Shown: positions 9,170-19,709 of the stretch, piece after piece
How positions within the stretch are numbered: the first letter of the stretch is position 1
How the letters are laid out: each line of letters opens with the position of its first letter
Source of the DNA: Flavobacterium sp. ACAM 123
GTDB lineage: Bacteria; Bacteroidota; Bacteroidia; Flavobacteriales; Flavobacteriaceae
DNA length: 35,404 nt
Direction of reading: 5' to 3'
Assembly (NCBI RefSeq): GCF_000264055.1
Contig: NZ_AJXL01000036.1
Location: 1-35,404 of the forward strand
Translations under genes and position numbers: made by a program
Notes under the pieces: generated by a model
The model's input: only the letters and a program-made list of their open reading frames with translations
Database searches by the model: none
Told to the model about the DNA's origin: nothing

Positions 9170-11074
9170 CTATTTCTTTTTATCTTTTGCTTTTTGAGCC
9201 TCGGCCTGTTCCATAACTTCCTGCAATTTACGTTGGAATTTACCTTGTTTCTTAGGCTCTTTTTTCTTATTCTCTTGAATTTGAGCATGAATCTTATCAC
9301 TATCAATAATATAATTCTTGATAACAAGCATTATCCCTATTGTAATTGTGTTAGATACAAAATAATACAAACTCAATCCAGAAGCATAACTGTTAAAGAA
9401 AAACAACATCATTAATGGTGACACATAAATCATTATTTTCATTATTTTGGCCATATCGGGCATCCCTTCCTGTGTAGGAGCTGCCATTTGCTGATCTCCA
9501 GTTGTCATTTTCATATAAAAGAAAATAGCTATTGAAGCCAGAATAGGAAACAAACTAATGTGATTACCGTATAACGGAACGTGAAATGGTAACTCATAAA
9601 TGGAGTCGAAAGAAGATAAATCATCTGCCCAAAGAAATCCTTTTTGCCTCAAACTTATTGCCGAAGGAAAGAATTGAAACAAAGCATAAAATATAGGTGC
9701 TTGCATCAATCCCGGTATACAACCTGCCATAGGATTCACACCCGCTTTATTATAAAGCTTCATTGTTTCCTGCTGCTTTTTCATTGGATCCTTACTGAAT
9801 TTTTCTCCAAGCTCATTAATTTCAGGTCTCAAAACTTTCATTTTTGCCTGTGACAAAAATGATTTATAAGTAATAGGAGACATCGCTAATTTAATCAATA
9901 CCGTAAACAATATAATGGCCCAACCATGTTGAATAAACGAAATTAAGAAGCCAAACATCGGTATAAACGCATGGCGGTTGATCCAACCAAAAATACCCCA
10001 ACCCAGAGCAACGATGTCCTCTAGATTTTTTCCATAACCCTTTAATAAATCATAATCCGTAGGACCATAATACCAATTCATTTTCTGATCAATCTCCCCG
10101 TTTTTGAATGCTAAAGGAACAACGGCCTTAAACTGCTTGGTAAAAATCGTATCTGTTGCCTCATCCTTAACTAAGTTATTTGAAAACAGTTCCGCTTTTG
10201 CAAATGGCACGTCTGTCAATAAAATGGAAGCAAAAAAGTGTTGCTTATAAGCAACATAAGACACATCGTTAACTATATCTGCTTCGTCATTTCCTAAACC
10301 TAAATAATCACTTTTACCATCCTCATGCTCATAGTATAGTTCAGAATAACGATTTTCATAGCTCGTACTCTTTTCATTAGTGTACGTTTTCAAATTCCAC
10401 TCCAGGTTTAATGGCTTAGATGTATTCAATACTTTACTCAATCCCTGTGATTGAATATCAAAGTCTAACATATAATCATTTGTCTTCAAAACATACTTAT
10501 ATTCTAAATACTCGTTTGCACCTGCTTTTAATCGCATGGTAAGCACTTGATCAGATCCTGATTTTGTTAGATTAGGTTCAAAAAATAAATCTTTTGTGTT
10601 TAAAGTACGGTTATCGCTTGTAAGCAATTGCACATTTAACATCGCATTGCTGTCTTTGATCAACTTTACTAATTCTCCTGATCCCTTTTTAAATCTTTGA
10701 AAGTTTTTTAATGTGGCTTCAACGATATACCCCCCTTTATTAGCAATTCTTATCTTAACTACTTTATTTTCAATCGTCGTAAAACCTTCTTTAGCTGACG
10801 GCAACGTAGCTGAATAAGCAAAATCTCCAAGTTTTTGTGTCAATTGCGCTAGTTGTGTAGAATCTCCGGTGGTAGCAACAGCAACTGTAGCTTCCGCAAC
10901 CACTTTATCATTCAATTCTTTCGCTTTAGCTTCCTGCACTACCATTTCCTTTTGCGCTTTCTCAGCTGCAATTACTACTGGATCTGGTTGATTTTGATAC
11001 ATTATCCAAAGCAATATCCCAAAAATCAATACAAAGCCAATTATCGAATTCGGGTCAAATTTCTTCTGTTCCAT
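9170..11074 (-). CDS. yidC: Membrane protein insertase YidC
   Basis: 634 residues, the usual length for Bacteroidetes YidC. It inserts and folds inner-membrane proteins, alone or with SecYEG. The N-terminal transmembrane anchor (about residues 12-25, GFVLIFGILLWIMY) is followed by a large periplasmic domain to about residue 360. Next is the Oxa1/YidC core: FIQHGWAIILFTVLIKLAMSPIT, then the cytoplasmic hairpin (QAKMKVLRPEINELGEKF...GVNPMAGCIPGLMQAPIF), then further membrane segments (ILASIAIFFYMKM; MKIMIYVSPLMMLFFFN; YYFVSNTITIGIMLV). The positive residue of the hydrophilic groove is Lys (LIKLAMSP) where E. coli has Arg. A Lys-rich tail (KKEPKKQGKFQRK...KAKDKKK) probably contacts the ribosome. 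It starts 85 bases after pyrG ends and is probably co-transcribed with it. Confidence 0.97.
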   Translation of the reverse strand: MEQKKFDPNSIIGFVLIFGILLWIMYQNQPDPVVIAAEKAQKEMVVQEAKAKELNDKVVAEATVAVATTGDSTQLAQLTQKLGDFAYSATLPSAKEGFTTIENKVVKIRIANKGGYIVEATLKNFQRFKKGSGELVKLIKDSNAMLNVQLLTSDNRTLNTKDLFFEPNLTKSGSDQVLTMRLKAGANEYLEYKYVLKTNDYMLDFDIQSQGLSKVLNTSKPLNLEWNLKTYTNEKSTSYENRYSELYYEHEDGKSDYLGLGNDEADIVNDVSYVAYKQHFFASILLTDVPFAKAELFSNNLVKDEATDTIFTKQFKAVVPLAFKNGEIDQKMNWYYGPTDYDLLKGYGKNLEDIVALGWGIFGWINRHAFIPMFGFLISFIQHGWAIILFTVLIKLAMSPITYKSFLSQAKMKVLRPEINELGEKFSKDPMKKQQETMKLYNKAGVNPMAGCIPGLMQAPIFYALFQFFPSAISLRQKGFLWADDLSSFDSIYELPFHVPLYGNHISLFPILASIAIFFYMKMTTGDQQMAAPTQEGMPDMAKIMKIMIYVSPLMMLFFFNSYASGLSLYYFVSNTITIGIMLVIKNYIIDSDKIHAQIQENKKKEPKKQGKFQRKLQEVMEQAEAQKAKDKKK

Positions 11075-11159
11075 TATACTAAAAATTATTTATGTTTCAT
11101 TGTTTATCGTTTCCCGACAAACAAAAGTTAGATTTCATTATCTTTTTGATATACTGAAA

Positions 11160-12800
<1,641 letters not shown>

Positions 12801-12812
12801 TCAAAAACTTGG

Positions 12813-12820
12813 CAAAAATA
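12813..12820 (-). promoter_or_regulatory. -7 box upstream of pyrG
   Basis: Minus strand TATTTTTG, a match to TAnnTTTG, 40 bases before the pyrG ATG and about 80 bases after the DUF3820 terminator. No TTG at 17-23 nt upstream, so support comes from position and the -7 element only. Confidence 0.42.
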
Positions 12821-12903
12821 CGATTATAAATCGGGAATATGCTAATTTGAAAATGAGATAATTTGGAAAATTGCCAATTGCTCAACACAACGCTATTCAA
12901 AAA

Positions 12904-12936
12904 AAACCTCGCTAATCTCTTAAATTAGTGAGGTTT
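12904..12936 (-). terminator. Terminator overlapping the DUF3820 stop codon
   Basis: Inverted repeat of 13 bases with one wobble/mismatch: AAACCTCGCTAAT (12904-12916) against ATTAGTGAGGTTT (12924-12936), loop of 7, followed on the minus strand by a T run. The 5' arm on the minus strand contains the last codons and the TAA stop (12925-12927) of the DUF3820 gene, so the ribosome must pass through the hairpin to finish translation. Confidence 0.85.
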
Positions 12937-13158
12937 AGGATATCTTATTTTGATATTCCTTATCAATTCTTCCAGTCCATTCAATTTTAACTCATATATA
13001 AGTTTTAATTGCTCACCTAATTCTCCCTTTGGGAACCCTTTGTTACTATACCATACTACATAATATTCTGGTAAATCGATTAAGAATTTCCCTTCGTACT
13101 TCCCAAAAGGCATTTTGGTATGGGCTAATTTTATAAGTTGTTGTTGATTTTTGTCCAT
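12925..13158 (-). CDS. DUF3820 family small protein
   Basis: 77 residues with no signal peptide or membrane segment, so cytoplasmic. The sequence MPFGKYEGKFLIDLPEYYVVWYSNKGFP followed by a charged LGEQLKLIYELKLNGLEELI helix matches the DUF3820 family, found widely in Proteobacteria and Bacteroidetes and sometimes annotated as a putative quorum-sensing-regulated virulence factor. The G-K-Y-x-G-x-x-L-x-x-L/I-P pattern is its hallmark and also occurs in some exonuclease-associated modules, but no biochemical role can be assigned. It is a single-gene unit with a terminator built into its 3' end. Confidence 0.85.
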   Translation of the reverse strand: MDKNQQQLIKLAHTKMPFGKYEGKFLIDLPEYYVVWYSNKGFPKGELGEQLKLIYELKLNGLEELIRNIKIRYPKPH

Positions 13159-13463
13159 TAAAAGAGAGATGATGAGATAGGTTTGAGGTCAGAGATTAGA
13201 AAGTGTAATAAAGGTTAGGAAATATTTTTAATTTTTCAAAGAAAAGAAGATCCCTTTGTTTTTTATTCTACCCTCCCATTTCTAACATAAAAACGCCTAA
13301 TTTATTAGTAATTACAATGCTTTTTTTTTCAATTTTAATATTTCAACTTAAATAAACAGCCTAAGTCATGGCTATTTTCTCATTAGAGCATCCTAAATAA
13401 TTTTACTTCTAAAGTATACCTGTATCGATAACAGTTTTAAACTTCTTAAACAAGTTCCCCTTG
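13159..13463. other. Gene-free spacer
   Basis: About 300 AT-rich bases between the LysM-protein stop and the DUF3820 start. It contains a T9 run near 13321 and only weak self-complementarity (AGCC..GGCT near 13360). I see no gene or clear terminator. Confidence 0.45.
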
Positions 13464-13469
13464 AAGCCA

Positions 13470-15437
13470 TTAGTTTGCTTCTTTTATGATCAAATCCGTA
13501 TCGTAATACATGATAAAAACGCCTTTGTTCGTGTAACCGCCGTCTTCTTTTTTATAGTATTCAAATTTATTTTCTACGTGTTTTGTTGCAGCTGAATTTA
13601 CCGTTTCTTCAAAACTTTTATTTTGCACCAATCGCATCATCGTATCAAAAGTCATGTCAAAACCACGTGTAGCATAATCACTCGGGAAAATATTGTTTAT
13701 TTTTCTATATTTTTTTTCAAAAATAGCTTCTTCCACAGAGACATAATCATTAGTAACCGAGGGATACATTAACTTTAATTTTATAAGATTCAAAAATTTA
13801 ATTTCATCTGTATCTAACGTTTCATTCGGCTCTAAAATCACCAACTGAACTTGATATGTTGCCATAGAACTCAACATAGTTGCGATTGTAGTTTTTATCA
13901 TCCAGGTGTTTCCTGTCTCCATGACCACATAGTTCATCCTGCCTTTTACCAACATACTTTTTAGACTTTCCGCTGATAAACTTCCGTTTTCCTTAAAAGC
14001 GACAAATGGAACCTCCTTTTGGTACTGTTTAATGTATTGCACAATAGACTCTTTTTTCTTGTCCACTACGGCTATAATATTACCCTTATTTTTTCGCATA
14101 TAATCGAACATGGCATTTTTAATTACTTCATTTGTAGGGATAGTTTGGTATAAATTAGGGTACGGATTTCCAACATCTTTCGATAGTGGAGAAATAACTG
14201 GCACATTATTCGTGTTCAGTAATCGTGCTGCTGTCTCCGCATTACTTTGATAAAACGGACCAATTATGGCATTAGCATTTTCAAGGTTTTTATTTTGGAT
14301 TATCGCAGCGACATCAGAACTGTTTTTAGTTTCACGGGAGTCATAAATTTCGACATCGATAGGAAAACCTAAAGTTCTGGCCGAATCAATCGCGATTAAA
14401 GCTCCAGCATAAAAATCTAAAGTCATATTTAAAAACTTATCTTTTTTCAAACGGGCAAAAGTGGAGTTTACAGTATCCCCTTCAATAGTAGCTATATTAA
14501 AAGGTAAAAGTAACGCCATTCTTTTACGAGATCCAAAAGCAATTTTTTTAGACAAAGACTTGTATTCTTTTTTATCCTCGATTGCAACCGGAATTTTAGA
14601 AGGGATTCTCAAAAGCATACCTATTTCAACTCCGTTTTTAAGCTCTGGATTGACTGCAACAAGCTCTTCTTGAGTCATGTTAAACATCTTTGACAAACTA
14701 TATAACGTTTCTTTAGGCTTAACTTTATAAGAAATAGAATCAATCACAATCATAGCTCTTTTCAAGATCTCTATCTTATTTCCGTCATTTAATTCTGCTT
14801 TCACAGTCACTTTTTCTCCTACTTTTTCTGTTTTTGGAGCTGTACCTTTAATTATTAATCTGTATCCAATGGGCAAATTATTGATTACTTCAGGATTGCG
14901 TTTTTCCAATTCCTGAATCGAAATTCCATATTTTTTTGCAATAGAATATTTAGTTTCTTTTGTAAGTACATCGTGATAGATAAATTTATCTTGACTTACA
15001 ACCGTTTTTTTCGGGGTCTTTTTCGAGATGTTTTTTGAAGGGATAATAATGATCTGTCCAATTTGCAATCCCTCCTCTTCAAGAAACGGATTAGCTCTTT
15101 TTAAATCTTCATCAGAAACTCCATATTGCTTTTCTAGTCCGTACAAAGTTTCTTTTGCAATTACTAAGTGAGATTGCGACTGCCCATTTGTTTTAGTCTG
15201 TGGAGTCGTAATTTTAGCGCCTACTTTATTTGGAATCAATAAAATACTATTTGGCTTAAGCCCTCTTTGTGCATCAGGGTTTAATTGGTAAATATCGTAA
15301 GGAGTGACGGTATACTTCTGTGCTATTTGATTGATCGTTTCTCCCTTCTCAACTTTATGTGTTATTACTTTTTCCTGTGAAAAAACGTTTGATGTAAATA
15401 GGAAAAGGCTAATATAAATTGCAAAAAAATACTTCAT
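13470..15437 (-). CDS. Four-LysM protein with periplasmic-binding (PBP1-like) domain
   Basis: 655 residues. A signal peptide (1-20, ending VFS) precedes four LysM modules, at about residues 24-70, 88-134, 153-197 and 235-280, each with the Y/H-x-V-x-x-x-E-T pattern and an N-P-x-x-x centre, which bind peptidoglycan glycan strands. From about 303 (RKRMALLLPFNIA) to the end is a type I periplasmic-binding fold like that of LivK or LpoA (DFYAGALIAIDSA, NANAIIGPFYQSNAE, VPVISPLS). It has no lipobox and no permease genes nearby, so uptake of a free solute is unlikely. The design recalls LpoA, where a similar fold activates the peptidoglycan synthase PBP1a. It lies just downstream of guaA but is separated by a hairpin and its own TATCTTTG box. 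Confidence 0.85.
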   Translation of the reverse strand: MKYFFAIYISLFLFTSNVFSQEKVITHKVEKGETINQIAQKYTVTPYDIYQLNPDAQRGLKPNSILLIPNKVGAKITTPQTKTNGQSQSHLVIAKETLYGLEKQYGVSDEDLKRANPFLEEEGLQIGQIIIIPSKNISKKTPKKTVVSQDKFIYHDVLTKETKYSIAKKYGISIQELEKRNPEVINNLPIGYRLIIKGTAPKTEKVGEKVTVKAELNDGNKIEILKRAMIVIDSISYKVKPKETLYSLSKMFNMTQEELVAVNPELKNGVEIGMLLRIPSKIPVAIEDKKEYKSLSKKIAFGSRKRMALLLPFNIATIEGDTVNSTFARLKKDKFLNMTLDFYAGALIAIDSARTLGFPIDVEIYDSRETKNSSDVAAIIQNKNLENANAIIGPFYQSNAETAARLLNTNNVPVISPLSKDVGNPYPNLYQTIPTNEVIKNAMFDYMRKNKGNIIAVVDKKKESIVQYIKQYQKEVPFVAFKENGSLSAESLKSMLVKGRMNYVVMETGNTWMIKTTIATMLSSMATYQVQLVILEPNETLDTDEIKFLNLIKLKLMYPSVTNDYVSVEEAIFEKKYRKINNIFPSDYATRGFDMTFDTMMRLVQNKSFEETVNSAATKHVENKFEYYKKEDGGYTNKGVFIMYYDTDLIIKEAN

Positions 15438-15463
15438 CGTAGTAGGTATGTAAATTATTGGTT

Positions 15464-15471
15464 CAAAGATA
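15464..15471 (-). promoter_or_regulatory. -7 box upstream of the LysM gene
   Basis: Minus strand TATCTTTG, an exact fit to TAnnTTTG, 26 bases before the LysM-protein ATG. It follows the guaA terminator immediately, so the LysM gene probably has its own promoter. A TTTG occurs 13 nt upstream, closer than the usual 17-23. Confidence 0.48.
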
Positions 15472-15473
15472 AC

Positions 15474-15513
15474 AAAAACGGTACCAAATTTTGATTAAAA
15501 AAAATTAGTACCG
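15474..15513 (-). terminator. Probable guaA terminator
   Basis: On the minus strand CGGTAC (15513-15508) pairs with GTACCG (15484-15479), with an AT-rich extension containing two mismatches and then a run of five T. It lies about 58 bases beyond the guaA stop. The AT-rich inner part makes this less certain than the other terminators. Confidence 0.55.
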
Positions 15514-15570
15514 CTTATATAACGAATATTAAAAACAATTATTCTATGATGGAATAAAAGAAATCAAGCC

Positions 15571-17100
15571 CTATTCCCATTCAATTGTTGCAGGCGGTTT
15601 TGAACTAATGTCATACACCACTCTATTAACTCCTTTTACTTTGTTGATGATATCATTCGACACTTTCATTAAGAAATCGTATGGCAAATGTACCCAGTCT
15701 GCAGTCATACCATCGGTAGATTCTACGGCACGCAGCGCAACTACTTTTTCATAAGTACGTTCATCACCCATCACCCCTACACTATTTACAGGAAGAAGGA
15801 TTGCTCCGGCTTGCCATACTTTATCGTATAATCCCCAAGATTTCAATCCATCGATAAAAATAGCATCTACATCTTGCAAAATACTAACTTTCTCTGGCGT
15901 GATATCCCCTAAGATTCTAATAGACAATCCAGGCCCTGGAAAAGGATGTCTTCCCAATAATTCAGGGTCAATTCCCAAAGAAGCCCCTACTCTACGTACT
16001 TCATCTTTAAAAAGCATACGAAGCGGCTCCACAATTTTCAATTTCATATAATCAGGCAAACCACCTACATTATGATGTGATTTTATTGTGGCTGAAGGTC
16101 CTTTCACAGAAACTGATTCGATGACATCAGGGTATATGGTTCCTTGTGCCAACCATTTTACACCTTCAATTAAATGCGATTCATCATCAAAAACTTCGAT
16201 AAATACTCTACCAATAATTTTTCGTTTGGTTTCAGGATCACTTACTCCGGCAAGTTCTGACAAGAAACGATCTCCTGCATCTACGCCTTTAACGTTTAGA
16301 CCCATTCCCTTATATTGATCTAATACACTTTGGTATTCGTTTTTACGAAGCAAACCGTTATTTACAAAGATACAGTACAAATTTTCACCAATAGCTTGAT
16401 GTAATAAAACAGCGGCTACAGTAGAATCTACTCCGCCAGACAGTCCCAGAACAACTTTATCATCTTGCACTTTCTCCTTCAGTTCAGCAACCATATCAGC
16501 CACGAAAGCATTTGGAGTAAAGTTTTGAGGAACCTCCGCAATTTTTACTAAGAAATTCTCGAGCATTTTTGATCCGTCGGTAGAATGAAAAACTTCTGGA
16601 TGGTACTGAATAGCATAGGTTGTTTCACCCTCGATTTTGTAAGCTGCAAATTCAACATCGTTTGTACTAGCCAGCTTCACGCCATTTGTAGGCATGGACT
16701 TTACACTGTCGCTATGACTCATCCAAACTTGACTATTCTCAGAAACACCTTCAAAGAAAACTTCATTCTCTCTTATATAAGATAAATTAGCTCTACCATA
16801 TTCTCTCGTATTTGAAGCCGCTACTTCCCCACCACTAAAATGAGCTAAGTATTGTGCTCCATAACATATGGCAAGCATAGGTAATTTGCCTCTAATTTGG
16901 GATAAATCTGGATGCGGCGCGTCTTCTCCTCTAACAGAAAAGGGACTACCTCCAAGAATTACGGCTTTATAACTGGATAAATCACTCGGGAAATGATTGT
17001 ATGGAAAAATTTCGCAGAATATATTTAATTCGCGAACTCTGCGCGCAATAAGCTGTGTGTATTGCGATCCAAAATCTAAAATAAGTACGTTGTGTTGCAT
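15571..17100 (-). CDS. guaA: GMP synthase (glutamine-hydrolysing)
   Basis: 509 residues from the ATG at 17100 ([14 protein letters not shown]), the start that matches the family. An ATG two codons earlier (17106) adds M-C and seems unlikely. The enzyme aminates XMP to GMP using glutamine and ATP. The N-terminal class I amidotransferase domain has the nucleophile Cys in [11 protein letters not shown] and the His-Pro-Glu triad end in [10 protein letters not shown]. The ATP pyrophosphatase domain carries the P-loop [14 protein letters not shown], and the dimerisation domain ends in the conserved KPPATIEWE. All key residues are intact. It is probably a single-gene unit, with a hairpin after the stop. 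With pyrG and purM it makes three nucleotide-synthesis genes in the window. Confidence 0.97.
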   Translation of the reverse strand: MQHNVLILDFGSQYTQLIARRVRELNIFCEIFPYNHFPSDLSSYKAVILGGSPFSVRGEDAPHPDLSQIRGKLPMLAICYGAQYLAHFSGGEVAASNTREYGRANLSYIRENEVFFEGVSENSQVWMSHSDSVKSMPTNGVKLASTNDVEFAAYKIEGETTYAIQYHPEVFHSTDGSKMLENFLVKIAEVPQNFTPNAFVADMVAELKEKVQDDKVVLGLSGGVDSTVAAVLLHQAIGENLYCIFVNNGLLRKNEYQSVLDQYKGMGLNVKGVDAGDRFLSELAGVSDPETKRKIIGRVFIEVFDDESHLIEGVKWLAQGTIYPDVIESVSVKGPSATIKSHHNVGGLPDYMKLKIVEPLRMLFKDEVRRVGASLGIDPELLGRHPFPGPGLSIRILGDITPEKVSILQDVDAIFIDGLKSWGLYDKVWQAGAILLPVNSVGVMGDERTYEKVVALRAVESTDGMTADWVHLPYDFLMKVSNDIINKVKGVNRVVYDISSKPPATIEWE

Positions 17101-17106
17101 GCACAA

Positions 17107-17433
17107 AAATACTTTTTATATTCGGGATTGAAAAATTGAATTTTGAAAAAATGTAATTTATTTTTCCTCTACGTCCACTAAATGTAAAAATATACAAAGC
17201 GACATGATACCAGACTTTAAATACACATTACGCTATTTTTCTATAAGATCAGAAATTACTGTATAATTAAGCGTAACTTAATCCAAAAGAAAATAATTTA
17301 ATTGCATAATAATCAATTACTTAAAAAAATAAATGAGAATTAAAAAATCTAAGAACATATAGAAGCCAGTTTAATAATGTATCAATGACACTTAATTAAT
17401 TACTTTTACAAAACATTAATTAAAAAAAATATT
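17107..17433. other. Divergent intergenic region between guaA and lipoprotein gene
   Basis: About 330 very AT-rich bases. A TATTTTTG octamer sits at 17104-17111, only 3 bases from the guaA ATG, which would imply a leaderless message; I do not call it a promoter. Nothing else was recognised. Confidence 0.4.
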
Positions 17434-17961
17434 TTGAAGAAATATATTTACACAACCATAGCTACTTTGGGTCTTTTTATCGTTTCTTGTAGTGTTGTGG
17501 ACCAGTTACTGACATTTACAATTTCAAATCAGACTACTTTTAAAATTCCAAGTGGTTTTCCTGTTGGAGTGCCAATCGATTTTGTAACACCAGATATCAC
17601 TACCAACTCAAGCTCTGAGTTTGAGAATAACAACACAAAAGCTAATTTAGTAAAAGACGTCAGATTAAAAGATTTGACAGTAACAATAACGGACCCTGCT
17701 AACAAAACTTTCAGCTTTTTGAAATCAATACGTCTCTATATTTCAACAGATGCAAACGACGAAATTGAATTAGCTTATAAAGACGATATAAACTCTACTT
17801 CAAACACTTTAACACTTTTACCTACTGACGCGAAACTGGATAAATATATTAAAGCTCCTTCCTTTAAATTACGCACCGAAGCTGTAACTAAAGAAGCTAT
17901 AAGTCAAGATATTACCGTAAAAGCAGATATGAAGTTCAGAGTCACAGCTGATCCTTTTTAG
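17434..17961 (+). CDS. Lipoprotein of unknown function
   Basis: 175 residues starting at a TTG codon (TTG AAG AAA); there is no in-frame ATG at a sensible position. The lipoprotein signal ends IVSC, with lipidated Cys19. The mature part is beta-strand-rich, with a pattern of alternating hydrophobic residues (VRLKDLTVTITDPANKTFSFLKSIRLYIS) and a C-terminal DITVKADMKFRVTADPF, suggesting a beta-sandwich. Similar uncharacterised lipoproteins with a KFxVTADP ending occur in Bacteroidetes as far as I recall, but I know no function. It converges on the minus-strand gene at 17979 with only 17 bases between stops, where a short GAATAA/TTATTC hairpin (17965-17984) may terminate both. Confidence 0.75.
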   Translation: MKKYIYTTIATLGLFIVSCSVVDQLLTFTISNQTTFKIPSGFPVGVPIDFVTPDITTNSSSEFENNNTKANLVKDVRLKDLTVTITDPANKTFSFLKSIRLYISTDANDEIELAYKDDINSTSNTLTLLPTDAKLDKYIKAPSFKLRTEAVTKEAISQDITVKADMKFRVTADPF

Positions 17962-17978
17962 TTCGAATAAAGCAAAAC

Positions 17979-18680
17979 TTATTCTTTAATAAATGTAAAT
18001 TTAGATTTGACTCCGGTGTCAAAATTATTCCACAAGTCAGACAACAACAAATTCCCTTCGGAGTCATACACATAAAATGCGCCTGTGTTTCCTCCAAGCG
18101 CACCGCGATTTAATGCCTCTAACTCTAAATAATTAAGTCCTTCTAGAAGTTCTATTTTAATGTCTTTAAAATTAGAGTCTAAGTATAAATTATTTGCTAA
18201 AACTGTACCCTTATAGTTATGTATAATTGTAGCTTTTATTAAATCCCCATCAATTGCACCATAGTCTCTTACTCGAATCATCAAAGATTTGGACTTCGTG
18301 CGTATGATTCCGAAATCTAAATCTTTTGCATTTAAATACGATGTATCCTCTTTGAGTCGATTACTGACTAATGATTTTTCAATACTCTTATTCATCTTGT
18401 CCCTCACTTCATCACCTGGATTAATAAAATCATTGGTTTTAATCATAGAGATAGGATCAGGATCGCCAATTTTAAAATTAGTACTCTGAAATTTGACTTC
18501 CGGCTTTTTTAAAATGTTAGGAGCTACGATATCTGGTGGTGCAACCGGTGCAGGAATTGCTTTTCTAGTTTTAATGCCCGTATACAAAGGAGGTATTGCT
18601 TTAAACTTAGAACTAAACTCCATTTGAGAATAGCCGTTTACTGCAAAACACATCATAATTAACAATAATACCTGTTTCAT
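17979..18680 (-). CDS. Secreted protein with DGD-type beta domain (paralogue A)
   Basis: 233 residues. The signal peptide ends NGYS-Q, then a Pro-rich linker (AIPPLYTG, AIPAPVAPPDIVAP) and a C-terminal beta domain of about 110 residues. It shares a clear pattern with the protein at 18853: F-K-A-I/V-P-P after the signal peptide, then F-x-x-x-x-T-x-S-K-S, R-x-R-D-x-G/A, D-G-D-x-I, F-K-x-x-x-I-x-L-x-x-G-x-N-x-L/I-x-x-E-A-L-N-x-G, N-T-x-x-F-x-V-Y-D-x-x-G. The DGDxI...N-x-G...N-T-A theme occurs in many exported Bacteroidetes proteins as an Ig-like fold, but no enzymatic motif is visible. It has its own promoter at 18725-18757. Confidence 0.78.
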   Translation of the reverse strand: MKQVLLLIMMCFAVNGYSQMEFSSKFKAIPPLYTGIKTRKAIPAPVAPPDIVAPNILKKPEVKFQSTNFKIGDPDPISMIKTNDFINPGDEVRDKMNKSIEKSLVSNRLKEDTSYLNAKDLDFGIIRTKSKSLMIRVRDYGAIDGDLIKATIIHNYKGTVLANNLYLDSNFKDIKIELLEGLNYLELEALNRGALGGNTGAFYVYDSEGNLLLSDLWNNFDTGVKSKFTFIKE

Positions 18681-18724
18681 ATTATACCCCTTTGTTTTTA
18701 AATACTCTAAATATTATTTTGCGA

Positions 18725-18757
18725 CAAATATACCGTGCTTTCTATTTAGAAAACAAA
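18725..18757 (-). promoter_or_regulatory. Bacteroidetes-type promoter of paralogue A gene
   Basis: Minus strand TATATTTG at 18732-18725 matches the -7 consensus TAnnTTTG, and TTTG at 18757-18754 lies 21 nt upstream, within the 17-23 nt spacing for the -33 element. The start codon follows about 40 nt downstream. This is the best two-element promoter in the window. Confidence 0.65.
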
Positions 18758-18852
18758 ACATCAAACGAACATTAAAAAAAAATTTAACCTTATTTAATTA
18801 AAAACCATTTTATATTGCAGTTTCAAACCGTCTTCTTTATGACAAAATACTT

Positions 18853-19425
18853 TTATTGCTTATCTACAATTATGGTAGCCTTGTACCCTGTTCCTATATT
18901 CCATTGACTGGATGAAATCATCTTTCCTTTATCATCATAGACTTCAAATTCTGCCGTATTAGGTGCGGCAAAACCTTCATTTAAAGCTTCGAAATCAATT
19001 CTATTAGCCCCTTTTTCCAAATTTATTTCAAATCCCTTAAAGTCTCCATCCAATACCACCTCATACTCTATGACCTTATAATTTACATAAATTCTTATTT
19101 TATCCCCATCAACATAGGCTCCATCGCGATACCTTACATTTGCACTTTTAGAGCAAGTTTTAAAAACACCTAAGTCCTGGTTTTTTTTATAAACTTCTGA
19201 CGCAACGATCACATCATTTTTAGGCACTTTAAAATTGTTTTCCGGTATGGGATCAGCAACATAAGGCTTCACTTCGGATGGCCCCGGTATCCGTGGAATT
19301 ACTGCTTTAATTTTCAAAGGCATAGTTTTAGGGGGAACTGCTTTAAAATTATCGTCAAATTTATCCTGAGAATAACTGTTTGACATCATTCCAAATATCA
19401 AAAGAAAAAAGAAAATTCGCTTCAT
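18853..19425 (-). CDS. Secreted protein with DGD-type beta domain (paralogue B)
   Basis: 190 residues from the ATG at 19425, chosen because MKRIFFFLLIFGMMSNSYSQ is a clean signal peptide; an earlier in-frame ATG at 19449 would place eight polar residues in front. A Pro-rich linker (KAVPPKTMPLKIKAVIPRIP) leads to a C-terminal beta domain with VDGDKIRIYVNYKVIEYEV and FEALNEGFAAPNTAEFEVYD, the same pattern as paralogue A. It lacks the extra 40 or so residues of linker seen there. The two genes point the same way, 172 bases apart, and probably arose by tandem duplication followed by strong divergence. Function is unknown; an exported structural or binding role is inferred. Confidence 0.78.
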   Translation of the reverse strand: MKRIFFFLLIFGMMSNSYSQDKFDDNFKAVPPKTMPLKIKAVIPRIPGPSEVKPYVADPIPENNFKVPKNDVIVASEVYKKNQDLGVFKTCSKSANVRYRDGAYVDGDKIRIYVNYKVIEYEVVLDGDFKGFEINLEKGANRIDFEALNEGFAAPNTAEFEVYDDKGKMISSSQWNIGTGYKATIIVDKQ

Positions 19426-19709
19426 GCCACTTATATATTTATTGATCATTTGTGCCGTTTTATTAAAAATAGAAACCCAATATTAAAACAACATAATAAT
19501 GGAGTACTTTAACTTTATCTTATAACTTTAAATTTAAATAAATAGTATATTTCCCAGCATCAAATATGCTAAAACCACTCTATCAAAATAGAACTTTTCT
19601 AGCGAAAACCATTGTTTTTTATTTCATTAATATTATAAATTGCAAAAAATATACCAAACTTTAGAACAAAATAACATTCCTTTATAAATAAAATAAAAAA
19701 CGAGTCACA

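Noticed and set aside
17104..17111. TATTTTTG octamer next to the guaA start
   Set aside because: Only 3 bases from the ATG, which would leave no leader; AT-rich sequence gives such matches by chance.
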